NCBI RefSeq assembly: GCF_008015755.1
Contig: NZ_SSGF01000008.1
Span: 1-64,000 of the forward strand
Direction: 5' to 3'
DNA from: Methylophilus sp.
Lineage (GTDB): Bacteria > Pseudomonadota > Gammaproteobacteria > Burkholderiales > Methylophilaceae
Length of the DNA: 64,000 nucleotides
Below, piece by piece: positions 9,341 through 19,500 of the stretch; the stretch's first letter is position 1, and each line of letters begins with the position of its first letter. The notes beneath the pieces were generated by a model. It did no database searches. It was given only the letters and a program-made list of their open reading frames with translations, and was not told where the DNA came from. The position numbers were made by a program, and so were the translations under genes.

Positions 9341-9370
9341 AAAAAAGCCCACTCAATCGAATGGGCTTTT
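9341..9370 (-). terminator. Terminator of ettA
   Basis: AAAAGCCCA and TGGGCTTTT form a perfect 9-bp stem around a short loop, with an A-run on the left that gives a U-tract on the minus strand. It lies four bases beyond the ettA stop. Confidence 0.85.
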
Positions 9371-9373
9371 AAG

Positions 9374-11038
9374 TTAACGCGTAATCGGTTTGTAGCGTAT
9401 ACGTTTGGGTTTCGCGCCTTCTTCACCCAGCCGTTTTTTCTTGTCGGCTTCGTATTCCTGATAGTTACCGTTAAAGAAGGTCCATTGTGAATCGCCTTCT
9501 GCGGCCAAAATGTGGGTGGCGATACGATCCAAGAACCAGCGATCATGCGAGGTGACCAGTACGCAACCGGCAAACTCCAGCAGGGCGTCTTCGAGTGCTC
9601 GCAGGGTTTCTACGTCGAGGTCGTTAGAGGGTTCATCCAACAGCAAGACGTTTGCGCCAGAAATCAGCGTTTTGGCCAAGTGCAAACGGCCACGTTCACC
9701 GCCTGACAGTTGACCAACCACTTTTTGCTGATCGCCGCCTTTAAAGTTAAAGCGGCCGATATAGGCGCGGCTAGGCATTTCAAATTTGCCTACGCTCAAC
9801 ATATCCAGACCACCAGAAATCGCTTCGAAGACAGTTTTATCGTTATCGAGGCCATCACGGGTCTGGTCTACCGCGGCCAATTTAACGGTTGGGCCGGTGA
9901 TTATTTCACCGCTATCTGGCTGTTCTTGGCCTTGCAGCATGCGGAACAGGGTCGATTTACCGGCACCGTTCGGGCCGATGACACCTACGATGGCACCAGG
10001 AGGGATGCTGAACGATAAATTATCAATCAACAGGCGGTCACCGAAACCTTTGGAGACATTGTTAAACTCAATGACCTGGTTGCCCAAACGCTCACCTGGC
10101 GGAATAAAGATTTCCTGGGTTTCGTTACGGCGCTGGTATTCGACGCTGGACATTTCTTCGTAGCGGGCCAAACGCGCTTTGCTCTTGCTTTGGCGCGCTT
10201 TTGCACCCTGGCGTACCCATTCCAGCTCTTGCTTCATGGCTTTGCGGTGGGCATCTTCCTGCTTTTGCTCCAGCGCTAAGCGGTCTTCTTTTTGCTCCAG
10301 CCAGCTGGAGTAATTGCCTTTCCACGGAATGCCTTCGCCACGGTCCAGCTCCAGAATCCACTCAGCCGCATTATCGAGGAAGTAGCGGTCGTGGGTGACA
10401 GCCACGACAGTGCCTGGGAAGCGCACCAGGAACTGCTCCAGCCACTCGACAGACTCTGCATCCAGGTGGTTGGTCGGCTCGTCCAATAACAGCATGTCTG
10501 GCTGCGACAACAATAATTTGCATAAGGCTACGCGGCGTTTTTCACCCCCAGACAATGGACCAATCATCGCATCCCACGGCGGCAGACGCAGCGCATCGGC
10601 AGCGATTTCCAGCTGTTGCTCGACATCACTGCCACTGGCGGTGAGGATATTTTCGTATTTGGCCTGCTCTTCTGCCAGCTTGTCAAAATCGGCATCCGGC
10701 TCGGCATAGGCGGCATAGATTTCTTCGAGCTTTTGCTTGGCTTCCATAATCGCGCCCAGACCTGCTTCGACCTCCTGGCGCACGGTTTTGTCAGGATCCA
10801 GCTGCGGCTCTTGCGGCAAATAGCCGATAGACAGATTCGGCTGCCATTGCACTTCGCCTTCGTATTCTTTATCGGCACCGGCCATGATGCGCAACACGGT
10901 AGATTTACCAGAACCGTTTAATCCCAGCAGGCCGATTTTGGCGCCAGGAAAAAACGACAAGGAGATATTTTTAATAATTTGCCGCTTGGGCGGCACGATT
11001 TTGCTCACGCGGAGCATGGACATCACATATTGGGCCAT
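9374..11038 (-). CDS. ettA: Energy-dependent translational throttle protein EttA (ABC-F ATPase)
   Basis: EttA binds the ribosomal E site and gates entry of the initiation complex into elongation according to ATP/ADP ratio. The 554 residues contain two ABC ATPase domains. The first has GLNGSGKS near residue 40 and LSGGEKRRVALCKLLL near 165; the second has GPNGAGKS near 355 and LSGGERGRLHLAKTLI near 445. The linker between them carries the charged arm typical of ABC-F proteins (EEMSSVEYQRRNE). There are no transmembrane segments, so it is not a transporter. It has its own terminator and appears monocistronic. Confidence 0.95.
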   Translation of the reverse strand: MAQYVMSMLRVSKIVPPKRQIIKNISLSFFPGAKIGLLGLNGSGKSTVLRIMAGADKEYEGEVQWQPNLSIGYLPQEPQLDPDKTVRQEVEAGLGAIMEAKQKLEEIYAAYAEPDADFDKLAEEQAKYENILTASGSDVEQQLEIAADALRLPPWDAMIGPLSGGEKRRVALCKLLLSQPDMLLLDEPTNHLDAESVEWLEQFLVRFPGTVVAVTHDRYFLDNAAEWILELDRGEGIPWKGNYSSWLEQKEDRLALEQKQEDAHRKAMKQELEWVRQGAKARQSKSKARLARYEEMSSVEYQRRNETQEIFIPPGERLGNQVIEFNNVSKGFGDRLLIDNLSFSIPPGAIVGVIGPNGAGKSTLFRMLQGQEQPDSGEIITGPTVKLAAVDQTRDGLDNDKTVFEAISGGLDMLSVGKFEMPSRAYIGRFNFKGGDQQKVVGQLSGGERGRLHLAKTLISGANVLLLDEPSNDLDVETLRALEDALLEFAGCVLVTSHDRWFLDRIATHILAAEGDSQWTFFNGNYQEYEADKKKRLGEEGAKPKRIRYKPITR

Positions 11039-11111
11039 GACAAATGGGTTCCAGAGTCTTGATCAAAGCGGGTATTTTAACCCAGAGCGCGGCTCAGAAA
11101 CGGTTTTGTTT

Positions 11112-11296
11112 TTGCCGCCGATGCACGCGTATAAACGCAGATAAAAAATATTTCTGATGATATTGGTTACGCTAATAAGTTGACTGCTGTATGGACTGAA
11201 AACTTGTTAAGCCGTAAATTAACCATTCGTCCATGAATTCTATGCAGCGACCTCAACCAGGCAAAATCTGCGTTTATCCGCGTGCATCGGTGGCAA
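11112..11296. repeat. ~185-bp intergenic element with 31-bp terminal inverted repeats
   Basis: The arm at 11112-11142 and the arm at 11266-11296 are inverted copies with 29 of 31 positions identical (mismatches at positions 6 and 19 of the arm). The core CGATGCACGCG..TAAACGCAGAT is present in both. The 123 bp between the arms shows no gene. With ettA's start on one side and the hsp20 terminator on the other, this fills most of the 310-bp gap 11039-11348. It has the form of a MITE or a dispersed palindromic repeat. Confidence 0.75.
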
Positions 11297-11305
11297 AGAG
11301 GTTAA

Positions 11306-11336
11306 AAAACAAAAAGGGCCTGACGGCCCTTTTTGA
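11306..11336 (-). terminator. Terminator of the small heat-shock gene
   Basis: AAAAAGGGCC-TGAC-GGCCCTTTTT is a perfect symmetrical stem-loop 13 bases past the hsp20 stop. It can work in both directions, but only the minus-strand gene reads into it. Confidence 0.9.
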
Positions 11337-11348
11337 TTTCATGGCAGC

Positions 11349-11813
11349 TTAAGCGGCCACGCGCTGTTCAATCAATGTAGGATTGGCTTGCGATTGGGTG
11401 CCAATCTCAATTTTGCGCGGCTTTAATGCCTCGGGAATTTCACGCAACAAAGCAATGGTGAGCAAGCCGTTTTCGAGGTGAGCGCCGGTCACTTTGACAT
11501 GATCGGCCAATTGGAACTTATGCTCGAAGTCACGCGTGGCGATACCACGGTGCAAAAAGGTGGTTTCTTGCTCTTTTTTAGCTTTACGGCCAGTCACGCG
11601 CAAGGCTTGGTGTTCAGTTTCAATCTCCAGCTCATCCTGCTGGAAACCAGCGACGGCCATCACAATTTTGTAGGCGTTTTCGTCGACCAGTTCGATGTTA
11701 TAGGGCGGGTAGCTGATGTCGTTTTCGCTACGCTGATTTTCGTTGAGCATTTTGGCTAAACGGTCAAAACCAATCGCGGTTCTGTAGAAAGGGCTTAAGT
11801 CATAAGTACGCAT
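11349..11813 (-). CDS. Small heat-shock protein, Hsp20/IbpA type
   Basis: A 154-residue alpha-crystallin-domain chaperone that binds unfolding proteins and holds them for DnaK/ClpB. The start RTYDLSPFYRTAIGFDRL is typical of IbpA-class proteins. The alpha-crystallin domain runs from about residue 35 (YPPYNIELVDENAYKIVMAV) to 135, and includes LENGLLTIAL near its end. A sigma-32-type promoter lies upstream (11885-11913), leaving a leader of about 65 nt. I looked for a ROSE RNA thermometer in this leader and could not establish one. Confidence 0.93.
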   Translation of the reverse strand: MRTYDLSPFYRTAIGFDRLAKMLNENQRSENDISYPPYNIELVDENAYKIVMAVAGFQQDELEIETEHQALRVTGRKAKKEQETTFLHRGIATRDFEHKFQLADHVKVTGAHLENGLLTIALLREIPEALKPRKIEIGTQSQANPTLIEQRVAA

Positions 11814-11884
11814 AGGTTGATCCTTGTAAAAATAAAGCGATTAACATGATTGCCAGACCTCAAACTGCAAGCATCTGTATGTTT

Positions 11885-11913
11885 AATATGGGAATACGCT
11901 TTATTTTTTCAAG
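11885..11913 (-). promoter_or_regulatory. Sigma-32 (heat-shock) promoter of hsp20
   Basis: Read on the minus strand, CTTGAA (11908-11913) is followed after 15 bases by CCCATATT (11885-11892). Aligned to the sigma-32 consensus CTTGAAA-N13-CCCCATnT, this misses only the first C of the -10 element. The predicted start of transcription is near 11878, 65 bases before the ATG. A Shine-Dalgarno-like AAGGA precedes the ATG at the usual distance. Confidence 0.78.
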
Positions 11914-11927
11914 AGCCACACATGCGC

Positions 11928-13148
11928 TTAAATACCCAAGGCCTCCGTCCAGGCCAGCGCATCCACATGGCATTGGTTAACCTTTTCTGGGTTTAACTGC
12001 AGCATGGCCGCCAACTGCACTATCTCCTCACTATTGGCGTCTTCGCAAGCTTCGGTCAATTTGAGGAAAGGCCCAAAAATACCCTCACGCTTGGTCAGCG
12101 CATCGACAATCGGCTCTGGTAACTGCAATTTCTCCAGCACGTTTTCCATGGGCACTTTCAGCATGACATCCAACAAGGAAAATACACCCACCACAAACAA
12201 ATTATCCCGGTCGCGTTTTTCAAAGAAAGGCTCACCTAGCAACTCAGTCAGACGCCCACGGATAATGGAGGTTTTCATCAAGGCAGGCGAGCTGCTGTTA
12301 TTGCCTGCCGTGACCATCAGCAAGGTTAACCAGCGATACAGCTGGTTACGGCCCAAAATGGTCAAGGCATGATTAATTGACTGCACTTCGCAAGACAGTC
12401 CAAAACCAACAGAGTTGATGTACCGCAGCAATTTGTAGCTGAGCGTGGTGTCGCGCTTAAAGCCATTTTCAATGGTTTTATTGTCGGCTTCCTGGCTGAC
12501 CAGATTGAGTAAATGCAACACACCGTCAAAACTGGGGTTAATGACTTTGCTATTGAGATTCTCAGGTTTGGCGTAAAAATAGCCTTGAAAAAACTGAAAG
12601 CCAGCCTCTAGCAAACTGCTAAATTGCGCGTTTTGCTCGACTTTTTCAGCAATCAGCTTGCAGCCGGTGCTTTGGTATTTTTTTAGCCAGAGCGTGGCTT
12701 GCCCAATCTCTACCTCACGCATGTCCAGCTTGATGTAGTCCGCGTAAGGGATCAGCGCCTCGAGTTGCGGGTGATGTTGCGGGTTATCCAGCGCAATTTT
12801 AAATTTGTTTGTTTTGAGCTCACGACAACGCGTAATGATCTCCGGGGTGACATCGACGGTATGCACCACCTCTAAAACTGTTTTTTCTGCTGGCATCAAC
12901 TCCAGAAACACGCTATTGAGCATGACATGGTCGACGTTGATAAAAGCCAGTTGTTGCCCTAGCAGCCAGTTGTCCTGCATTTCATCAATGGTGGTCGAGA
13001 GGATTTTGGCGCAGGTTTGAATATCCTCTTCAAAAGGCGCATTGCCGCCAGGATTATCGTTCCTGAAAAAAAACTCGTAGCCAATGATTTCTTGTTGGCT
13101 GTTAACAATCGGCTGGCGGCCGATAATACTGTGTTGCGACGTGGTCAT
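11928..13148 (-). CDS. EAL/HDOD signalling protein, YuxH type
   Basis: A 406-residue protein with an N-terminal EAL-like domain (IIGRQPIVNSQQEIIGYEFFFR) and a C-terminal HDOD domain from about residue 195 (YKLLRYINSVGFGL ... INHALTILGRNQLYRW). In this family the EAL part has lost catalytic residues: the usual E-x-L signature reads YEFFFR, so phosphodiesterase activity is unlikely. Such proteins act in c-di-GMP-linked or motility/adhesion signalling. The ATG at 13148 is preferred over one 7 codons upstream because AGGAA sits 8 bases before it. It is divergent from the giant adhesin gene, separated by about 440 bp. Confidence 0.85.
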   Translation of the reverse strand: MTTSQHSIIGRQPIVNSQQEIIGYEFFFRNDNPGGNAPFEEDIQTCAKILSTTIDEMQDNWLLGQQLAFINVDHVMLNSVFLELMPAEKTVLEVVHTVDVTPEIITRCRELKTNKFKIALDNPQHHPQLEALIPYADYIKLDMREVEIGQATLWLKKYQSTGCKLIAEKVEQNAQFSSLLEAGFQFFQGYFYAKPENLNSKVINPSFDGVLHLLNLVSQEADNKTIENGFKRDTTLSYKLLRYINSVGFGLSCEVQSINHALTILGRNQLYRWLTLLMVTAGNNSSSPALMKTSIIRGRLTELLGEPFFEKRDRDNLFVVGVFSLLDVMLKVPMENVLEKLQLPEPIVDALTKREGIFGPFLKLTEACEDANSEEIVQLAAMLQLNPEKVNQCHVDALAWTEALGI

Positions 13149-13439
13149 GACGACATTCCTGATTAGCATCCAATAACAGTGTAAGCGAAAAGCACGCGGT
13201 TATTCACATGAAAAACCCTAGAAATAATACGGTATCCCTAGAATTGACGGCTTAACAATTTCATTACTCGCGTGATGCGAGCCAGGCACTTGCGCTTTCG
13301 GCGCCGGTAGTCTGGCGACCGCCATTAAAAACAACGCCGCCTCGATTCAATTACAAAAACAAACCACCAATACTCAAACTCATCGGCCGATTGATTGCGC
13401 CCCACAGCCTTTATCGTAGGCAAATCTTAAATAAAACAT

Positions 13440-13467
13440 ACATAAATTTAATAATAGAAATTTATGT
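13440..13467. promoter_or_regulatory. Perfect 10-bp inverted repeat upstream of the adhesin gene
   Basis: ACATAAATTT at 13440-13449 is matched by AAATTTATGT at 13458-13467, with 8 bases between. The AT-rich dyad lies about 120 bp before the adhesin start and could be a regulator-binding site. Nothing in the sequence names the regulator. The rest of the 416-bp gap 13170-13585 shows no supportable gene apart from the adjacent structured leader. Confidence 0.45.
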
Positions 13468-13475
13468 GAGAAAAA

Positions 13476-13560
13476 ATAAACGGGCAATTACCGTGATCGC
13501 AAACGCTAAACATGCCGCAAGCGGCGATTTAGTCACGGTCAGGCGTTGCCATGTATTTAT
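13476..13560 (+). promoter_or_regulatory. Structured leader (long nested hairpin) before the adhesin gene
   Basis: Nested complementary segments stack into one long arm: ATAAA (13476-13480) with TTTAT (13556-13560), GGCAA (13483-13487) with TTGCC (13546-13550), ACCGTGA (13490-13496) with TCACGGT (13533-13539), CTAAA (13506-13510) with TTTAG (13528-13532), and a GCCG/CGGC tip near 13514-13525. The start codon follows 25 bases later. An asymmetric internal loop (TCGCAAACG) sits on the 5' side. It could be a cis-regulatory RNA or a protein-binding structure. It does not match a riboswitch class that I can name. Confidence 0.4.
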
Positions 13561-13585
13561 CTTATTACAAATATCCTGAGAAAAC

Positions 13586-16500
13586 ATGAGATTGTTCAAC
13601 CACCGCTACAAGGTCAAGTGGAGCACCGCATTAAATGCGTTTGTCGTGGTCGCAGAGATCGTGTCAGGCGCTTGCAAATCGCGCTCATCAGGCCGTGTTT
13701 GTTCTCAAGCCATACCAAGCGCTAGCCATCAATTATTGAAATATAGCCTGCTGGTGGGCGCGCTGACACTGGCCTTTTACGCCAGGCCATTAGCCGCCAA
13801 TCCAAGCGGCTTTCATTCAGTTTATGGCCAAACAGAAGTGTCGGTATCCGGCAATACCACCTTGGTGCAACAAAGCTCTGACAAAGCCATTGTCAATTGG
13901 GACAGTTTTAATATTAATGCCAATGAACATGTCTCGATTATCCAGCCGCAGGGCGGCATCGCCTTGTATCGCGTCATTGGCCAGGATGCCTCGCGCATTC
14001 TGGGCTCATTGTCCGCGACCGGCAGTTTATTTCTGGTGAATCAAAATGGTATTTACTTTGGCCGCAACGCCCAAGTGGATGTGGGCAGTATTGTCGCCTC
14101 TACCCTGAATATCAATGATGCAGACTTTTTAAATGCCAACTATCGCTTTAGTGGCACAAGTACTCATGCCGTTGAAAATCTGGGGATCATTAAAACACAA
14201 GACGAAGGGTACATCGTTTTGCTGGCCAATACCGTCAGCAACGACGGCCATCTGACCGCGCAACAGGGCAGTGTTGCGCTGGCGGCAGGCAATGAGGCCT
14301 ATCTGGACTTTTTTGGTAACGGCCTGGTCAAGACCAAGCTGACGGGCGATGCGGTGCATGCAGCGGTCAATCAGTCAGGGACGATTCAAGCCGATGGTGG
14401 CAATGTGCAGTTGGCGACGAGTGCACGTGCCGCTGCTATTAATATGCAGGGTGTTATTCAGGCGAATAGCTTGGCCGAAAGAGATGGCAGCATCGTGCTG
14501 GAAGGCGGCGACCACGCACAAGTGGCCGTTGGCGGTGAAATGCATGCAAACGGCGCGCAAGGCGGGACAATCGCCGTCACCGGCGAACAGGTTGCGTTGT
14601 TCAATGGCACGCACATCGATGTCTCAGGGACAAAAGCGGGCGGCCATCTGTTTATCGGCGGTGGCTTCCAGGGAAAGCAAGCGGATTTGTACAATGCGCG
14701 CACCACGTTTGTTGGCGAGCAGGTGACATTGAATGCCAGTGCGGGCGACATCGGTTCAGGTGGTCAGGTGGTGGTGTGGGCAGATGGCTCAACAAAGTTT
14801 TTCGGCAACATCATCGCCACCGGCGGCCATTTACAAGGGGCTGGCGGCTTTGCCGAGGTTTCCGGCAAGCAATCTCTGCACTTTGCCGGTCATGTTGATG
14901 TCGGCGCGACCAATGGTAAGGCAGGGACCTTATTACTCGATCCAACCAATATCAATTTAGTGAGCGGTGCAAGCGCAAATACCACGGGCTTTAATGCTGG
15001 CGTAGACCAGACCGAGGCGTATACCGATGACTCTGGCCTCGATTCCACGTTTAATGTCGCGGCTGGTGGTAGCTTCGCCGGAGTTGCTGCAGGCTCCACC
15101 ATCGTGCTGCAGGCAACCAATAATATCAACGTCAATGCCCTATTTGATGTCAATACCGCCACCGGCAAGTCAAATGTTAACCTGGAAATGTACGCGGGCA
15201 ATCACATCACCATCGCCCCTGGAGCAAGTATGAATGCCTCTGCGTCTGGCACGCTGACCTTAATGGCGGACACAAGCGCAGGAAACACGCATGATGGCGC
15301 GGGCGACTTGATCATAAATGGCAACATCAAATATGGTAGTGGCGCCTTGACCTTGTATGGAGCCAATATCAAAAGTACCAATAACGCCAATATCCTGGCG
15401 GGATTTCATCTGACGCAAGGCGGCACCATAGGCGCACTCTCGGCGACGACGGCAAGCACCGGCAGTTTTAACCTTGGTAGTGGATCCATCACTAGCGTGC
15501 TCGCTGGGGCAAATGCGAACCATGGTGGCAGCGTGACCATTAATGCTGGGGCTATTGTGGTCAACGCGATCAACACCTCGGGATCGCTCTCTAATACCAA
15601 TACCGTGACACAAAATGGCGGCAACGCGGGCAATCTGTCCTTAACCGCGACCAATGGCAGTGTATCTGTGAGTAACTTGAGCGCAAATGGCTCCAATGCC
15701 TATGGCGCAGCGCCAGGCAAAGCCGGCAATATCAGCATCAGCGCGACGAACGGCATCACAACCTCCAGCATCTCTATGCTAGGGGGCAATGCATTGGCCA
15801 GCAGCGGAGTGCCTTCAAACACCCTGGCTGGCGGTAGCGCCGCTAGCCTGACCATTAGCAACACCACCGCTGGCAATGTCTCGCTGGGCGCGGTGAGCAA
15901 TCAGGCAGGTGCGAATGGCATCGCCAGCACAGGCAGCCCGAGTGCGGGCAGTGTGACTGTTTCTAATACCGTGGGCAATGTCACGGTCACCTCCATCAAT
16001 ACTGCTGGCAATATCAACACGGTCGGCGGCAATGTCTCCGTCACCGCCACGGGCGCGGTCAATATCGCCACCATCAATACCAGCGGCGGCACTGCAGTGA
16101 ACATTGCAGGCCCGAAAAACGCAGGCACCATCACCTTGTCTGGCAGCGCCATCACCACCACCCAGCTCACGGCCACAGGCGGCACGGGTGGCGCCGTGAC
16201 CTTGAATGGCAGTGCCTATGCCGATGGTGTGAGCAGCGCAATCACCGCCTTGAGTGGCAACGCTGGCAGCAGTGGGACCGGGGGTGCCATTACTTTTAAT
16301 GGCACGCTGAACTCGGCATCCGCAAACTACAGCGATCTCACTTTAAATACTAACGGCAAAACGGTGTTTACCCAAAATGTAGGCACACTCAAACAACTCA
16401 ACGCTTTAACAACAGACGCACTTGGCAGCACCGAGGTCAATGGTGTCAACTTTGTCACGACCTTAAAAGATCAAACTTACAACGATGCCTTAACAGTAAA

Positions 16501-19500
16501 GACCGTGGGCCCGACCTTCAGGACCACCGCCAACGGCAACGTTTTTATCAATGGCACCCTGAACTCCAATAGCACGGCCTGCTGTGTGACGGTTAACTTT
16601 AACGTCGGGGGCGGCATATACCTGAACTCAGCGGTGGGGAATGTGTCGCAGCTTTACTCACTGAACACCGGCAGCATGGGCACGACCTATATCGCGAACG
16701 GGTTAGCGATCAAAACACAGTTAGCGCAAACCTATGGCAACAATGTCATCTTTGCAGGCGATGCCAGTATATCCTCAGCCCAAGGCGGTGCAATCACCTT
16801 TGCAAATACGGTCACTTCGCCTGGTACACTGACGGTCTCAAGCCAGGCAGGCAGCTTCAGCGCAACCAATACCAATAACGACTTTAATAGCATCAATTTC
16901 ACCACGGCTGGCAATGTCAATGTATACGATAAAAACGCACTCAGCCTCAGTGCCGCCGCCGCTAACGGCTACTTTCGTGTCAACACGGTCAACGACCTCA
17001 ATGTGATCGGCGATATTCGTACCATCAATAGTAGTTTTGACACCAGCTTAACCTCCGGCAATGGCAATATCGTGCTGGCAGCCAACCTGATTGCCAATAA
17101 AAATTCGTCTATCAATTTAAACAGTACAAACCTCATTCGTAATGCCGGAAACATCACCACCAATGGCGGCAATGTCAGCATCGTCGCCCAAAACCAAGTG
17201 AGTTTTCTGGGCAGCATCAGCACTTCAGGCACACTTGACACGACAACCGGTGTCTCTGCAGACGGCGGTCACGTCCACATTGACGCACAAGATATCAATC
17301 TCGCCGCCATCACAACCAAGTCCAACACATCATCAGCCACCTTGGCTGGTGTTAAAGCGGGCGACAGCGGCAACGTGACCATCAATGCCACGGGCATGGT
17401 GGTGACTGGCGCAATCAATACTGCGGGCGCCAACACCGCCTCTGACAATTCCACGGTTGGCAAGGGCGGCGCAGTGACGATCAATGCCATCAATGGCGTC
17501 AGCCTGGGGGCGATTACCAGCGGCGGCGGCGCAGCAAACGGCCTCTCGTCAATCACACAAAATGGGGGCGATGTCTCAATCAGCAATCATGGCACAGGGG
17601 CTATCTCACTGAGCACTGTCAATACAGCCAATAGCACAGGTACATCCAACAACTACACCGCAGTCAGGTCAGGCAATGTGTCTATAGTGAATACGGCAGG
17701 CGATATTACCCTGACAGGCGCAACCACCGCCTACGGCGGGAAAAACGCGGCTGGCGGCGATGTCTCTATTCAGGCATCAGGCATTATCATCGCAAACAGC
17801 ATCAATAGTGCAGGTGCCACCGTGACAGATGGCAGCGGCATGCGTGGTGGCAATATCACGCTGAGCGCAGGCAATAAAATTACCGTATCCTCGCTGTCGG
17901 CGAACGGTAGTCAAGCGAATGGGGCTGACGGCAACGGCGGGCTGGGCGGGAGTATTGTGGTGTCTGCAGCGCAAATCTACGGCACCACGATGAGGACCTA
18001 CGGTGGCAATGCCACCGGCACGGGCGCCGGGGGGAATGGCGGTGACATCACTGTCAACGGTGATTTTTTTATCAGTTCCAATACCGATATCAATAGCAAT
18101 GCTGGCACCGGCGCAATATCGGCGACAGCTGGGCTGATTAGCATTCATGGTGATATCAACACCGCTAACGCAAATAACTATCAACTCGCTTTTAATACCA
18201 GCGGCATCATCAATATTGACGGCTCGATTGGCAATTTGGACCCCATATACAGACTGACGACCAATACAGGTTCGATGTTAAATCTCGGTGGAGAGACGTT
18301 TTATGTGGATGGGTTAGTGGCTTTAAATGGCGGCCTGACCCTCAGCGCGCCTACCGTGGAGGTAAGTACATTTGGGATTGACCATTTCACGGTCAGCGGT
18401 GTGGTCGACGCAAAAAATACTGTGGTCAATGCCAATGTCGGTGCCAGATCATTCACTGCTAACAACCTACAAAATGATTTTAAAGAGGTTAATTTTACCA
18501 ACGCGGGCACAGTCACACTCAATGATCAAAACGATTTAAATTTTTCTGCACGAAATGCTAACGCGATAACCGTTATAGCAGCGTGTAATTTACAAACCAG
18601 TGGTGAGATTACGTCAAACGCCACCAGTGGCAGCGTGCGTTTATATGCGGGTAATGATTTGAACATTGCCCATGCCGTCTCGGTGCACGGCAGCAGCAAC
18701 CTTATCCTGCGCTCAGACGTTAACTATGATCCAGTGTTGGCACCGATGAATGGCGTAGGCGATACCCACATCACGGCCAACGTTTCGGCCGATAATGGCC
18801 AAATCAATGCCGGCGGCGCCAATCTGTATCAATCGCAAGGCGTCGTCAGTACGCAGGGCGGGCTGGTGGCGACCTACGCCAATAACATCAGCCTCGCCAG
18901 TTTTACCGCAGGTGGCAACGTACAGCTGACGGCACAATCTGGCAATATGACAGCGTCAGGTAGCGTGTCTGATGCTGCCAGCGCGTTACTTTTATCTGGT
19001 AAAGATATCCAGCTGACCGGTGAGTATGCAAGTACAGCCGTCGTCGATGCTACCGGCACCGCAGCGGTACAAGGGATTTTTCATCAAGGCCTGACGATTA
19101 CCTCGACTGGCGATACCGCGCTGACTGACACCACGGTGTCTGGCCTGCTGGACATACATAGCGCGGGCCAAGCGCAGATTTTAAATAGCACACTTGAAGA
19201 GGTCACTGTGCACGCCGCCATGGACTTGAACTACCAGGCGACAGCCAGCGGCAATGTGGTGTTAACGGGCGAGCAAAATGTCACGCTCGCCGGGAGCGCT
19301 CTGAGCTGGTATGCCACCTCGCAGCAAGACCTGCGGCTGGCAGGGGATGTGATCAGCCATGCAGCCAGCGAGACGGCGATCGTACTGACGGTTGGCGGTA
19401 ACGTTGAGAATATCGACAACCATGCCTTGCAGGCAGACAATGCTGGCCATTGGAAAATCTATGCAGACCATCGGCAAGACCAGCAGTTTGGGCGTGCGAT

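Noticed and set aside
11814..11878. ROSE-type RNA thermometer in the hsp20 leader
   Set aside because: No anti-Shine-Dalgarno segment with the conserved U-rich pattern could be paired with the AAGGA site by eye, so the call could not be supported.
13481..13552. c-di-GMP-I (GEMM) riboswitch before the adhesin gene
   Set aside because: Fragments such as GGGCAA, GCAAA, CACGGTC and GTTGCC recall the motif, and an EAL-type gene is adjacent. However, the central GACGCAAAGCC core and the two-hairpin layout are absent; the segment folds as one nested arm instead.
13391..13579. A 62-codon ORF upstream of the adhesin
   Set aside because: It spans the inverted repeat and the structured leader, has no ribosome site and no recognisable protein features, and is best explained as chance.
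14890..19477. Many long minus-strand ORFs opposite the adhesin gene
   Set aside because: They are Val/Leu/Pro/Ala-rich mirror frames of the repetitive Gly/Asn/Thr coding sequence, with no start signals or family features.
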